DNA of 64,000 nucleotides, from the NCBI GenBank assembly GCA_958299035.1, contig CATQJL010000112.1:54078085-54142084 (forward strand), in the 5' to 3' direction. Numbering within the stretch: the stretch's first letter is position 1; each line of letters begins with the position of its first letter. The position numbers were made by a program, and so were the translations under genes. Of the stretch, positions 46,867-60,200 are shown one piece after another. Source of the stretch: Cylicocyclus nassatus. Lineage: Eukaryota; Nematoda; Chromadorea; Rhabditida; Strongylidae. The notes below the pieces were generated by a model. That model ran no database searches. It was not told where the DNA came from and saw only the letters and a list, made by a program, of their open reading frames with translations.

Positions 46867-47790
46867 TTAGGTTGCTGCATAAGTTCTGTCCGATTATTTT
46901 ACCTTATGTTTGAAGCAGCTGTTCCAAAAGAATTTCATTTCTAATGCGGTATTGTTAGTATCATTAGAAAGTGCTTTCCTTGCGCTTTCTAAAGCATTTC
47001 AAATTTCAATAAATTTCTCAGCGTAAGGAGATTTCAGGCCCGAAATCTCCACGTGGCCGAGGTAGTTCTCACCCTAAATATGTTCTCGCGAGGAAATCTC
47101 CACAATGCGCCCTTCAGATCAAGTTTTTTTAATTGGCTGCGGAATAAGGGTGTGACAGGCTAGCATACGCATGAGCTCAGTTTCATGACGAAAACATCTT
47201 GCTAGTAAAATTTATTGTCAGACATAAACTTTCTGTATAGATGTTTTACAAGCAATAACTTTCTGAGAATAGAAGTAATTCGATGAGCTCAAAGTCGGAC
47301 GTGCTAGAGTAAAGCAAGAGCTAGTACGGCCCATCCACCAATTTCTTTTCGGCGCTCACTTCAGTTGTAAATTTTTCATAATTCGTAAATAGGCCTGCAC
47401 ACATGCGCTGAAACGAAGCCAAAAAGTGGCTTCTTTTTGACTCGGTCAAAAAATCTCTTGGCAATGTAAACCCTATGGGCTCTTATATGTTGCAAAATAA
47501 TCTACAAGAGTTTTTCTATCTGTCCATTATTAGACAAGATGCCTATCAATTCTTATAAGGAAGCATCGCCACGTCAAAAAAGCAGGTTTGAAGAAAAACG
47601 TTGTGAAGTTTTTGAGTTTCTGCTTCTTTCTTAACAAGTATCTTCGCAGGTCTCAATATGTATCTGATAGCCAGGGAGTTGTTGCTCAACACGAAGAATT
47701 AAAGATCTTGGAAAAAGTTGACTTTGAAAGAAGTTATGACACTTTGAACTCAAAAAATTCAAATCGGACAGAACTTATGCAGCAACTCAA
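46867..47790. mobile_element. mariner-like MITE (TTRGGTTGCTGCATAAG ends)
   Basis: The left end TTAGGTTGCTGCATAAGTTC matches the complement of the right end closely through TCTGTCCGAT, and TA flanks both sides (46865-46866, 47791-47792). 924 bp. No intact transposase. Confidence 0.75.
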
Positions 47791-48010
47791 TACAAACAAT
47801 CACACTTTGACTCAACGGACGCAAATCAAAAGTTATCACGCACCAATTTGGCTTAAAAATGACATGAAACTTTATCGACCAAGAAACATCAAAAACGATG
47901 TTAGAGAACAAAAACATGTGAAAACTGGGCCAACTTCAGCTGTCTTGCCAACTACGGCCAATGATTGCGCTGGCGCGCTACACGGCTAACGAGTCCCTCA
48001 AAGTTTGCCG

Positions 48011-48890
48011 CGTACCGGATCTCCTTGTGCTTGAGGAAGTTGCGCATCCGTCTCTATGCGATTCACTCGTCCTCGACTTTGTTGCTGACGCGATCTTCGG
48101 TGACGTTCAGCGTCTACGCGCAAACGGACTGCATGCTGTCTTCCATCCTCTTGAGCTCGCCGATGTTGATGGCGCATTGCATCTTGCAACCGACGCTCGG
48201 CACCCGATTCCGCAGTTTCATTCTGTAATACTTCCTGCTGACGCTGAGCTTGTCCATGAAGGCGCTGGGCACGGCTGTCAGCACTTTCGGCTTCTCTTCG
48301 TCTGCGCTGGCGAACAGCATGTTCACCACGACGCTCGGCTTGAGCTATGCTGCTCTCGTTCTGGCGACGCCGCTACTGGCGTTACGCATTTTCAAGACGG
48401 CGCCGTGCACCTTCCTCAACATTTTCACTGCCAACCTTCTCTGCTGACGCTCAGCATTTTCACGAAGACGCCGTGCTCCCTCTTTAGTGTTCTCGCCCTC
48501 GCGACGTCTCTCTTGACGTGCAGCGTCCGCCGAGCGGCGGCCAGCAGTTTCCGTTAAGCTCTCGGACTCACCGCCTTCGAGCACATTGCGACATGCCTAA
48601 CAAACGGGAATGTCTTTGCTGAGAAGTTTCACCTTCGCAGTCTTCGCGATGGCGTTGCGCATCCTGCGCGTGTCTGACGAAACGATGCTGAATACTTCGC
48701 CTTGTCACTGTTGCTGATGGTGCAGGGCGTCCGCCTGCAAGCGCAGTGCTCGCTGGGATTCGTCTTCAAGTGAGCGATGGCTTCGTTGACGTTCAGCTCT
48801 GACGCATGGACGCGGGGCGTCCACGTCTACGCATTTCCACTTGATGATCAGTCGACTCCATTTCAGCTTATAGCCTACTAGCTGATGGTC
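48011..48890 (-). pseudogene. Helitron N-terminal Arg/Glu-rich repeats
   Basis: On - the frames read RRREGENTKEGARRLRENAE and similar Arg-, Glu- and Gln-rich heptad-like repeats. This is the composition typical of the N-terminal region of nematode Helitron proteins, placed upstream of the Rep domain. The frame is broken in several places. The + strand frame of 198 codons over the same region is an antisense shadow. Confidence 0.55.
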
Positions 48891-51239
48891 CCGGTCTTAC
48901 CCGAGACTCCTAGTTTATTCAATGTGGGGTAGGGGAACAAACTCCACCAGCTTGAAATGTCTCCGCGGACTACTGATCCTGCGGCCACACGCAACAATAT
49001 TTTAAAAAGAGCAGTTGTCAGCAAAGGCGGGTTCAAACTGGCGGAGTTTTCCCTTACTCACCAACAGATTCGTGTAGAGCGGGTTGCGCAATTCTGTGAT
49101 TTTCGGCATAGACTTGTTAAACCTCTACGCTATAGCACTGTATTTCGTACTCTCTCGTTGAGCTTATCCTTAAAATCAGTGAAGTCCGTAGCCCTCCTCC
49201 ACACGAATCTGGAAGCCAATCATACTTACACTTTCTAACTTCTATACTTACACTTTCTAGTTCTATAATGCGCGAAAAGAGCTTTGAGACGAACCCTGCT
49301 GCATCCTGTCGACCTTGAGATTAGAGTGAACTTCACTACCCCTGCTTACATGTTTATTGGAAAATGATTGGTTAGAACACGTCAAACTTTCGTTTTCCGA
49401 GATTTAGGTAAACAAATCAATAAATCGATAGAAAGACCTTGCGAATCGCCGCAAAAAGTAGCTATAAACCACCGCCGGGGTCGATAACATATGTATGCGA
49501 AGTTTTAGCTCAATCGGTTCAATGGCTGACGTTTTCACAGCGAACGAACAACTAAACGAACATCCTCACAGACATTGGGTTTTATATATAAATAGATTCT
49601 AAATCTTCATTTTGCGTAACATATCGAACGAACTTCCGTGGCTTTAATAGTTTTGAATCTCTAAAATTAGATTGCAAAACAAACACATGATTTAATAATC
49701 AAAAAGAAGAATGACTTTTTGCCAGAAAAAGATTAAAAGTGAGTTTCTGAAGCTTGAAAATGGAATTTCGCTCGAAACCAGCTCTTTAAGAGAACTTGTC
49801 TTTAAATAAAGGTTTTGAATATCATAATTGCATCAAATATCTCCATCCAAAATCTTATGTACCGAGACTATCCACTGATAGCGACTTTCATATGCGAAGC
49901 ATTAAATTCCCGAGCATCTCATCAAACTTTAGCTTTAGAGTTAGTTTGCTTCTGAAAATTCATAAACATACCGCTTCCAGTGTTTAGGACTGAATTAGTA
50001 TAATTTAGCTCTTTGGAATGACATGTATCGTCTTTTAGACTGAACAATAATGGAAAATGGTAGAAACATCCAAGCAATTTCGAAGTCTTGCCGTCTTCAA
50101 GCAGCCGGGTATTGTAGTCAAAGGCAGGACGACACATTCCATTTAACTATTTGAAATTTGCTGTATACGCATCGCTTTCATAATATAGCTAATGACACTT
50201 TTGGGTGTTTCCCTTTCCTTTGAGACCAAGTCGCACTTTGATCCAAGGCTGCTTTGCAGGAGTTCAAGCCGTCACGGCTCCATTCATCAATCAAAATTTC
50301 ATCACATTTCAATTGCGAATGTAGCGTAGGCGTTCGTAGAAAATCGAATACGAATCGTGCAGTATCTATGCAGAAAACCACTCGTGTACTTTTCCACTCA
50401 AAAAATAAAAGGGCTTTGAAACCCACCGGATGATGCTGAACATCACGGATCGATTCGTAGCAACTGCTCATTCCCACAGTATTTCCATGTAAGATCGGTG
50501 ATTTTGGAGAAAAAACCTTTCTGCAGAAGAACGAATACGAATTCGAATGAGTTACTGCATTCATTTGAACATCAGTGTTCCCATAAAAGTGGTAAACACC
50601 ATGGGCTACTCTCTGTGCAAAAATCTTTTCAATTCATCAGGGAAGCTTTGACTAATCGATTATTTACGCATTCAATCCTTTTTTTCCTTATCCTTTATCC
50701 TCCTCCTCTTTAGGAGAAAAACAGACCTTTTCAGCGTTTTTTGATCTAAAATTCATGGCTTCCAAATTTACTTGTCAAACAAATACATGACGTTGCAAAA
50801 AGTCGAATCAGCGGCCCACTTTGCATGCCAAAAGCTGAGTGGACCCGCTCCAAACGCCATTTTCAAAGAACCCACGCATCGGATCTATTCGCCATTGCGC
50901 AGGGTGAGCTTGGATGCTGCCAGCGTACACTGTGCAAGAATTCAGCTCAAGACATTTGCTGAAACTCGCTTTATGAATTTCGTGACAGACAGACATACAG
51001 ACACACACGAAAAAGACAGACGCTTAGCGGCTTATTATAAGTCATGATCATAAAATTACGATAAGTGTCCGTATCAAACTCAAACTGTTTGTTTTTACGT
51101 TTGGCATTCAGTAGATTATTATCTTTCAAGTACTTCCTGCTTCCTAAAAGAGCTAATGTGCAAATTCATACTAGTCTGCACATACCATCGAAACTTTCAT
51201 AAATTTCGTTGTTTTAATAGTCTGATAGCTTGTTTGCAG
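48891..51239. other. no gene recognised; diverged CTGT-type repeats
   Basis: Segments 49480-49600 and 50800-51045 contain AAGTTTTAGCTCAATCGGTT and GACAGACAGACATACAGACA, distant relatives of the repeat at 14515-14765. Otherwise no exon or element with clear ends. Confidence 0.4.
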
Positions 51240-54200
51240 AGTCAACCATCCCATGCGGAAGTAAAATCCCACTATTTTCTATCTGAGGCAGCAGAATCGT
51301 CTTCAAATAACAATCTCGATGCGAATGGACAAAATAGTAAGTCTAGATCTATGTCTTCTTTTTTTGGTATCTTTTCGCTTTGGCCCGTAGTAAAGCTAAT
51401 TCAGTTCAGGTGAACTGAACTGAGGCCCTCATCCAAGATTCGGTAAGGTAGACTGCCTATCACCGGCTTCCCATATAGTAAGAATGCAAAATGAAATTTC
51501 AGTTGACCGTCCGTTTTCCTGACGGGGTAGTCTACCTTACTTCAGTCAGTCCACATTAGCTAGACTATTGGATTGGACCAATTGGTTTAAATAGTGTGTC
51601 AATGATGATACGCAGAGAAACTTCTCGTAAGTTACTCCTGAGTAACTTACGATACACGTCAGTTTAACATGTCGGTGAAGAGCCACAGTGATGCTGACGA
51701 TACTTAACAAGATCTAACTAGTGCGGCCACATCCCCGCCGCTAGTGCCAATGACGTAGATGTGAATGTTTGGCAAACTCGTCTTGGCTCGTATACTTGCA
51801 TGGACGTGGCGCTCTCAATTTTGTCATTGTGGGTTGTTGGCAATATCAATCAATGGCTCGACTGAAAAGAAGCTGACTCGTCGAAGCCTCAACTGAAATT
51901 TTATTCAGTTGAGATCGAATGAAGCAGCTTTACTGCGGACCTCTATTTAATGCTTACTGGTTATATAAATGCATATAGTCTTTTGATTTTTCTCCTAATC
52001 TTTTCGTTGAAAGATCTTTGCGTAGATATATTTCCACCACAAACTTTCCATGATTATATAATTCTGGCTACGGCCTTTTTTCACACTCAATCAGCAAATG
52101 AAACCATCATGAGAAATGGATAATTTAGGAAGTTTTACTGGAGGTGTTCGGCCAAGAAAAGGTGGAAGATTACTATATGGATACGCAATACCACCACCGA
52201 ATGTACATTCCACCGATTGGAGGGATATGTTGTCGATCACAGAATTTCGGGATAGGGCACGAGAAAACGGAGTACCGGTAAGGAACTTAATCTTCTTGGG
52301 ACCTATACCTATGCATCTATAGATTTTTAAGCGGGTAAATTAAATCTTTGCGCAAAGTCGAACTGTTTATTGTTTCATGACGGGGTTAGCGTTTTGACCA
52401 TTAATAAGCTAAATTTCTTTACGAGACTTTTTTACCTATATGATTTTCACGGGTAAGGATAAACCATGTAATCGTCACTTTCTCAGTTTTTCCATATTGG
52501 GGATTGGAGGGGGGATCACAAAAACTTTCTTTGCCGTCAACATATTGCAGGGCTCGGCACAGGTGAATTTCAAACAAACTGGATATCATTTTTGGGGCAA
52601 AAAGCAAAGGGGGTTTCGGTTTCGTTCTGTGGCCGAAAAGACACGAAGGACACGAAATTTGCGACGTTTTTTTAGTCGATGTTTCGTTGCTGGAAATGTT
52701 TTCAAGGACCACGGTCTAGGGTCAAAGGGACTTAGTAAAAATTCGCAAAAGCAAGGGGGATTTCGTTTTTTGCATTCTCAACTAGCCTCGTGCCAGCCCT
52801 GCATAACCGTTACGACTTATTTTTCAAAACTTCTCACCCTAGCCTGTTTATCCAATTTTACAGCGAATTTCACTGTTTGCCCCGGTATGGTCAGTACTCT
52901 TTGTTGATTGCGGTAGATAATCTTTCGGATATTTTGTATTGTCAACGAGTACCGTCTGTCTGCGCGCGCGATCTTATTGAGTCAGATTGGACACCATTAT
53001 TTTGCGCTTTAGAATCATTAGTTTTGTTGATTAACAAAAGTGATCATAAATTGTTTAAAGATCTGTGTGGAATTTTTTTTGTGAGTGAAAGATTTTGTTT
53101 GCAATGAACCAGAATAAGTGAGAAATAAGCAAAATTTTCGACGAAAAAAAATCTGTCGGGGTCACCTATTGTGCCGCTTGCGTCTTTGTGAGAGACAGAA
53201 CAAGATAATTATCCATTGTATTTCCAACATGCTGAAGATTTTCCCGTACGTCTGCTATGCTGTACAAACATAACGTAAGCATAACGACAGTTTTTGCACA
53301 TATTAACTTGGTGGATTACTGTAACTCCACTCGTTTGCTTTATAAAATTGTCTTCGTTGTCTGACCCGAAAGCTGAATCACATATGTTGTTGCTTACTAT
53401 GAAAGTGAATATGTATATTCATGGCATTTGATAAGACAACTGCTTTCAACAATAGCACCTGTGTGGTAGCCAAGTGGTTTTTTATGATTTTGTTTGCGAG
53501 ATGCGTTTTGAATGTCTTTCGTTTGCAGAAATTTGGAAATCTTGAGTTCGAACGAAAGCATTTGCGTATTTAAAATTCGTAATTTGATCTAAATCTTGAT
53601 CTTGACGAACTCGCTTGGAGATATTTTTGTTGAAGAAGGCTGTATAATGTGCAATAGCCTTGAGCAGGGCCCGGCACAGATCGTCTGGAAGCAGGCTAGA
53701 CTTCGTTTTTGAAGCAAACAGCGAAGGGGATATCGTTTTTAACGAGTCGGAACCGAGCACCAAGAATAAGCGCCATTCAGTCTAACACAAGCTTTTCTGA
53801 CAGATTATCGCACGATTGACTGCTCTATCGTGTATGGCGAAAAGTGCGCGCGATTTGAATGCAAGGCCAAAATAAACAAATTGCTTGTTTACAGCGCACA
53901 CAGAAGCATATGACATCAAAATTCAACCGTATGTATAGAAAAGTAATACCTTTTCCAAAATTAGATCGTCTCCAGAGGGCTACAGACGATCTGAGATCGT
54001 CTGGTTTGTCACTTCACATAAGTTTCGGATCTTTTCAGCATGGACGGATTGCCCGGTCAAAAATCAATCCCTGAGCATGAAGACATTTTCATATCATTGC
54101 CTTTCCTTTGTTTTTTGCCTTCATTTCTTCTCGCTTTGTTAAATATCGAGCTCTAATGCCGAAGTCTTCTGCATGCGTAGTATTCACTCAGACAAATCTG

Positions 54201-57200
54201 CGCGCAGGCGGCGCACACTGAATCAGCGAGCGATGTGCCTTCCCGCCGCCTGTGTGTGCAGTGCGCGCCGCCTATGGATTGAAGGTCCGCCGCCTGCGCG
54301 TTACGAGAAAAATTTTGGCAGGAATCTGCTCGGATTTTTGTTGTCGATCTGAATATCTTATGCTTGTTTTAGACAATGTGGTTTGACATCTATTTTATTA
54401 ACGAATGATATTTACAATTTTCAAATTTGACAGGTTTTTGACACAAATTGCAACAAAAATGCTGAATTTACAGAATAATGCTGTCTTTGACAGCTGGCAT
54501 TCAATACTATCAGCTTAGGTAGTACAAAATTCACAGACATTTCAAAGTCAATATCAACAACGTATTTACATTCAAATGTGATATCAACAAGACGTGTGTA
54601 TGAAGTAATGAATACAATGAAGTTGATAAAAAATGTAACAGTATGATGAGATGACTTGAAATAACCGCCAATAAGATCACTAAATACTTTGATAAATAAC
54701 CTGGACATGTATACATAGATATAAATACATAATATAGTGCAGTAGAGGAATAAAGTATGAAAATGCGATAGCAATGAACAAAACGTGGCATGTCTGATCA
54801 GCCAGAATTAAATGCTCATAGATTTCATATACCCAATTCAACCACAGGAATCAAACAATTGAATGACGGTGACATAATGGGTATAAGAATAAGAATTGGG
54901 ATGGATGAGACATGAATAATCTGGAGCAGCCTCGTCCTCGTTAGTTATCGTAATGGTCTTTGTTCTATCAAGGGTTGATTCCTCAGTCGGTGCTAGACGC
55001 TCGCTGTGGCGCTGCAGTTCTGCACTGCCGTTTCAATTTGGATTTTCACTCTTATGTTACGTCTTTTCCTTCAGACTAGTAAATCTTTCTTGTTTTCATC
55101 TTCTCCTAAGGAGTTAGTCAAAGGCTCAGACAATCGCCGGGGGCAGGCGGGCACCGGAAAATATGTTGCTGAAATTTCGCATCCCGCTCGCAAATTCCAG
55201 GAAAATAGTTAGCGAGATTCTGAGGAACCGCCTGTTAAATCTTTTTTCGCTCTTATCTTTTGCAGATATATTGGTGAATCTCTGAGGAATCGAAAATTCA
55301 GCAAGCGACGTTCCGAAAAGTCCTGATTGCCTCTCAAAAAATCCGCGAGCGGGATTCGAGAAATCAGCCATCTATTTTTCCGGTGCCCGCCTGCCTCCCG
55401 GCGATCGTCTGAGGGGGACTTCGTAAAACTTCCGAAAGTAAGGGTAGACTTCGTTTTCAGAAATCGTAGAAACCGAATCATGCCGGGCCCTGGCCTTGAG
55501 CTCCTTCTAATAAACAAAGGGATAAAAGTGGAAGAAGACAGCTGGCTAAAACTCTGAAAAGCTGCAAAGTGGATTTGCTAATATGCAGGCTCAGTAAACT
55601 TTGCCGACTAAAAATTGGTGTTAATGAAACCTTTTGAAAAGTTATGTCTTCCGAATTCACGAAAAAACTGTAAACCATCTCGGCATTCTTTTCAAGACTG
55701 TAACTCTTCATAGAGTTGAACTACGAGCTTTGGTCATTTTTAGCTAGGTCGCCGCAAATCCAAAATCAAAAGAAATCCAGTGTCAGAGTTTTATTATCTA
55801 CTCTTTGTAGTTAAGAAGTTTGTGGTGATTCAACGTTTCCATGAAGAGTCACAATTCTGGAGAGATACCAAAATAACCCAATTCGCTATTTGCTATCGTG
55901 AACGCGAAAGCTATAACTTTTCATAAAAATGTGCGGTCAGCACAAATTTGTTTTCAGCCGGCAAGAGTAGGCCATAAAACCTGCATATTAACGATCGTAT
56001 TTCTTCAACGGTCCAATTTTGGCGACCTGGCCAAAAATTACCGAAACTCTGGTCTTCTTCTTCCATTTTTATCTTCGTGATCAGTGTTGATTAGAGACGT
56101 ATCATGGTGGTCTTTGCAGAGTAAATGGATTTCTCTTTCTTAAATAAATAATTCCAAGCAAATTTGTCGAGACACGAATATACATACTTATATTTTTTTG
56201 ACATCTAAGCATTTTTATTCTAGCCCTATATGAGCCACACGAAACTAAGCTAGTCAGCACCCACTTTCGAAAAATTTCAATCTATGTGTTCGCGACCCTT
56301 GCACTTACCGGTATACCCCATTCAACACTCATTACCCTCGTCATTCCGACTTGCGCGGTGCTTATCTCCAGACAAAATCGTTTGTCGTCGTGCTGTTTTA
56401 AGCTTTGTTCATAACTCGCAGTTAACAAGTTAAGAAAAAGTGGTAGTTTTTAGCGTAAGAGTGAACGCGAGGTTGCTCTTTATCTTGCTATCGTGAATTA
56501 GTAAAATCTGTAGTTCTCACTGGTCTCGGTCAGATTATATGCCTTTCACACAAGGTATCATCGCTGGAACCTGAACATTCTTGTTTACTGCTCTTGTTTT
56601 AAGTTGAATCTGCGGAAACTCGGCGAGCCGCACGCGGCGACCGCACCTTTTCTACCGCCGTTGTTCACTCAGATGCTATTTTCCGAATGGGATTTGGTAC
56701 GTTTTTCTTTGAACTCCGAAATACCTGCATGACTAGGAAACCCTATCATGTATGCTGTTTCAAGTTTCATACTCTACTTTTCGAGTGAACTGATGTCTCT
56801 TTTGGCATTACAGAATTATGAATCATGAAGCATATTGAGTTGCAATCTTTAGTCGCTGAATCGTACTCACTGGATCACTGCTACCTTTGAACGGAGAGAG
56901 TGTGCAAAGTTTGTACCCACCAACAAATATCCGGAAAAGTACGTTCTACCAATTTTGCTGCATTTTTTCAGCCCTGCAACACTTCTTTCCTTACTTGGCA
57001 TTTCAAAGATTAATCTACTATTTGATGGGATTTCGTAACTTTATTGTATGTATCAATTAGATTTTTCATGTTTTTTACAAAAAGATTCTTCTTCATGAAG
57101 CACTGCAGAATTAGCAATGCCAAAACTGCTTTATCTGAGGGGATGTGATGAAATTTGCGCAGTTACACTCCAGTTTTTTTTTGAAGCCTGACTAGATTTT

Positions 57201-60200
57201 TAAGAAAAAAAGCAAAGCTTTTGAGACAACAATTACTTCGGACTACGGGGATAAATGAGAGGTAGTTCACGAAATTTTTTGCAGCGCTTTACCTACGAGT
57301 GCAAATTTTTTCTACTGCTGCTATCTACGTTATAATCATAATTTATACAGTTCAATCACCATTCATTCTGCAAGAACTTTCATTGTTTCGTCACGCTCTG
57401 AAAGTGCTTCTGAACATTTTTTTTCTGTTGTTGTAAGATAGCAGAACGTGTAGATGCTATCTGCAAGTGCTGATGCTTCTTATCCTACAAAATTTGTTCG
57501 CTTTTCTTATAGAAAAGTGATCTTTGATGGTCTTATCGCAAAATCTTAATCTGTCTACAATCGACCATTTGCAAAAAGTTGCTCCAAATCTGCGATATGA
57601 AGAGTATAGCTGAAAAATCGCTATGGGGATTGAATTTATTGCTAACAGTCACCGTACTCTTGTTAGAATCTTCTTTGCTTACGGCTTTAGTCTCAATCCA
57701 AATTTTCTCGTAGTTGAGTGTCGAGTACATCGAGCACGCTCTGTGCATTGTTTCTACAGAATCATAACTTCTAGTCTCTTTTTGATTTTAATCACATGCT
57801 GCCTACCACACTCCTTACCGTACAATACCGCTTACATTTTTTGAAAAATAGACGCGAATGTATGGACATGTATAGACATGTACGGACATGTCCGTACATG
57901 TCTATACATGGGACATGTATGGACAAGTATGTCCACACATGTCCATAAATGTCTATGTCCATACTTGTCCATGCATGTATTGACATGTATGGACAAGTAT
58001 GGACATGTCGCTACAAGTCCATACTTGTCCATACATGTCCCATGTATAGACATCACCGTCGCGTGGCCATATCTCGTTTCAGAGTGGACGAATTCCGAAT
58101 CCAAAGCCACCATTCGATTCAGCTCGGCGCGGAGAATCTTACGATGTATTGGAGGGGGTACGATGTCTTCGATATTCCGTTTCCAGTTTTTTCAATTTGT
58201 TCTGCGGAGGTCCTTTCGCGAATATGTGGAGCAACGCCTACCCAACATAGAAGACTTTACTGAATTCTATTCGATAACATTGTTCTTGTAGGTTATTGTG
58301 CGCTAAAAAATAGGCTCAGACTTCTTTCCAAAGGAGATAGAAGCGTTGGTGAATTTTGGAAAAATCACGCGTTTTTAAATTCTACTCGCCATAACTTCCT
58401 TCGGAATAAGTATATTTTGAAATCGAAAACAGCCCTTGCTCAGCTCATCAAGGCGAATCTTCTTATGTACAGCATGTCCTTGATATTTCGATTTCAGTAG
58501 TCTTGAATCTTTCTGCGGACGTCTTTTCGCGAAGGTGTAAAGCAGCGAGCATTGTCCCGAGTACATTCCAGCAAGGATCTTTCGATAACACTTTTTCTGT
58601 AGATTATGGTGTGCTAAATAGTAACCGCAGGTTTCTTTTCAAAGGAATTAGAACGGCTGGTGAATTGTGGAAAAATCTTGTCGTCCCAAATTCTACTCGC
58701 CATAGCCGCAGGATACGAAGCTATCTTGCTAAGCAGATGTGTGTTTCGAAATCAGCAAGTCGCATAACCTCTACGAGCAAGTTTTCCGATACGTTCGGGT
58801 TATTCCATTTTTTCTCGGAAGCTCGTCGATGGATTTTGGTCAAAATGTTGATGTTTTTGAATTGTAAGGAAACTTCGCTTATAGAGGTTTTCAAACACGC
58901 TCTTTACGAAAATCGTGGTCCTTGAGGATTACAGGTTCTTTTTGGAGAGATACGGTAAGGTGACTGTAACTGCATCACGAAAGTGCGTAACTTTGGACGC
59001 ACTTCTCGCGTATCTGTCAGAAACCTTGCCTGCTTGCTTTTCTCATTCAAAGTTACTAGGATGTGCTATCGAATGGTGCACGATTCAGGCTTCAGTCTGC
59101 GAAATTCGCCGAGCCTACGAGAACACGTCCTCATGAATTTTGCCCAAAATGTAAAAATCGCATATTTCATCGAAATTTCTCCGTGAGCGCTTGTACAACG
59201 CGCTGATCAAATCCTTCTACATTTTTAATGGGTCTTATTGTGTTAGATTTGGTGCTTTGAGTTCGAGCCATGAAATAGCTTTGATATTCGATTGCAGCTG
59301 AAGCAGACGCAAGCACCATATTCAGCACAGTGGGAGTCGTTCGACGAAGCGAACATAATATCTGCAACGAGCGTCATACAAGAGTTCACGGAGAAATTTC
59401 GATGAAATATGCGGTTTTTACATTTTGGGCAAAATTCATGAGGGCGTGTTTTCTTAGGCTCGTAACTCGGCGAATTTCACAGACTGAAGCCTTAATCGTG
59501 CACCATTCGATAGCACAATTCCTAGTAACTTTGAATGAGAAAAGCAAGCAGGCAAGGTTTCTGACAGATACGCGAGAAGTGCGGCCAAAGTTACGCACTT
59601 TCGCGATGCAGTTACAGTCACCTTACCGTATCTCTCCAAAAAGACCCTGTAATCCCAAAAAACCACGATTTTCTTGAAGAGCGTGTTCGAAAACCTCTAT
59701 AAGCGAAGTTTCCTTACAATTCAAGAGCATCAACATTTTGACCAAAATCCATCGACGAGCTTCCGAGAAAAAATGGAATAACCCGAACGTATCGGAAAAC
59801 TTGCTCGTAGAGGTTGTGCGACCTGCTGATTTCGAAACTCACATCTGCTTAGCAAGGTAGCTTCGTATCCTGCGGCTATGGCGAGTAGAATTTGGGACAC
59901 AGGATTTTTCCACAATTCATCAGCCGTTCTAATTCCTTTGAAAAGAAACCTGCGGTTACTATTGGGTCATTCCAAAAGTAATTTCGCTTTTTTCAAACGG
60001 ACGCCACATGTGATGGAACAAAGGTTTCTAATAGATCTTCCTATGCATTCGAGCAGCATTCCATTCTCTTTCTAACGGTTATGAAATTGTTGCAAAACAA
60101 CCAATGAGCTTTCAGAAAATAACCAAAATCTGCGACCCATGCTTGTTGAGATGATCAAATTTCACGATTTTTTAAAACTTTCATGTCAATCCTCAGAAGA

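Larger units (their letters stand above)
44400..48010. mobile_element. block with about 130-170-bp inverted ends splitting the Helitron
   Basis: Sequence 44407-44571 is found again in reverse complement at about 47876-48007 (ends GAGATCCGTTACGCGGCAAA and the diverged complement; also GCCAACTTCAGCTGTCTTGCC). CTT precedes the left end and follows the right end. The interior holds the hairpins at 44625-44805, a hAT MITE (45929-46754) and a mariner-like MITE (46867-47790). It may be a DNA transposon inserted in the Helitron or an inverted duplication of Helitron sequence. Confidence 0.45.
39302..48890 (-). mobile_element. decayed Helitron (rolling-circle transposon), interrupted
   Basis: On - it reads from N-terminal basic repeats (48890-48010), across an intervening block (about 48010-44400), to the Rep domain (44421 to about 42000) and the Pif1-type helicase (41970-39302). 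HUH nuclease motif, tyrosine motif and Walker A are all present, but there are many frameshifts. The 5' TC and 3' CTRR-with-hairpin termini were not located. Confidence 0.8.

Noticed and set aside
47961..48557. 198-codon open frame on + strand
   Set aside because: It is antisense to the Arg/Glu-rich Helitron N-terminal region; low-complexity coding on - leaves + open.
57857..58052. Regularly repeated units resembling a CRISPR array
   Set aside because: Units are contiguous and palindromic with no unique spacers, and they lie in a eukaryotic intron.
57878..58291. 137-codon frame with [12 protein letters not shown] repeats
   Set aside because: Translation of the ACATGT minisatellite and foldback arm; similar frames appear on both strands and in both arms.
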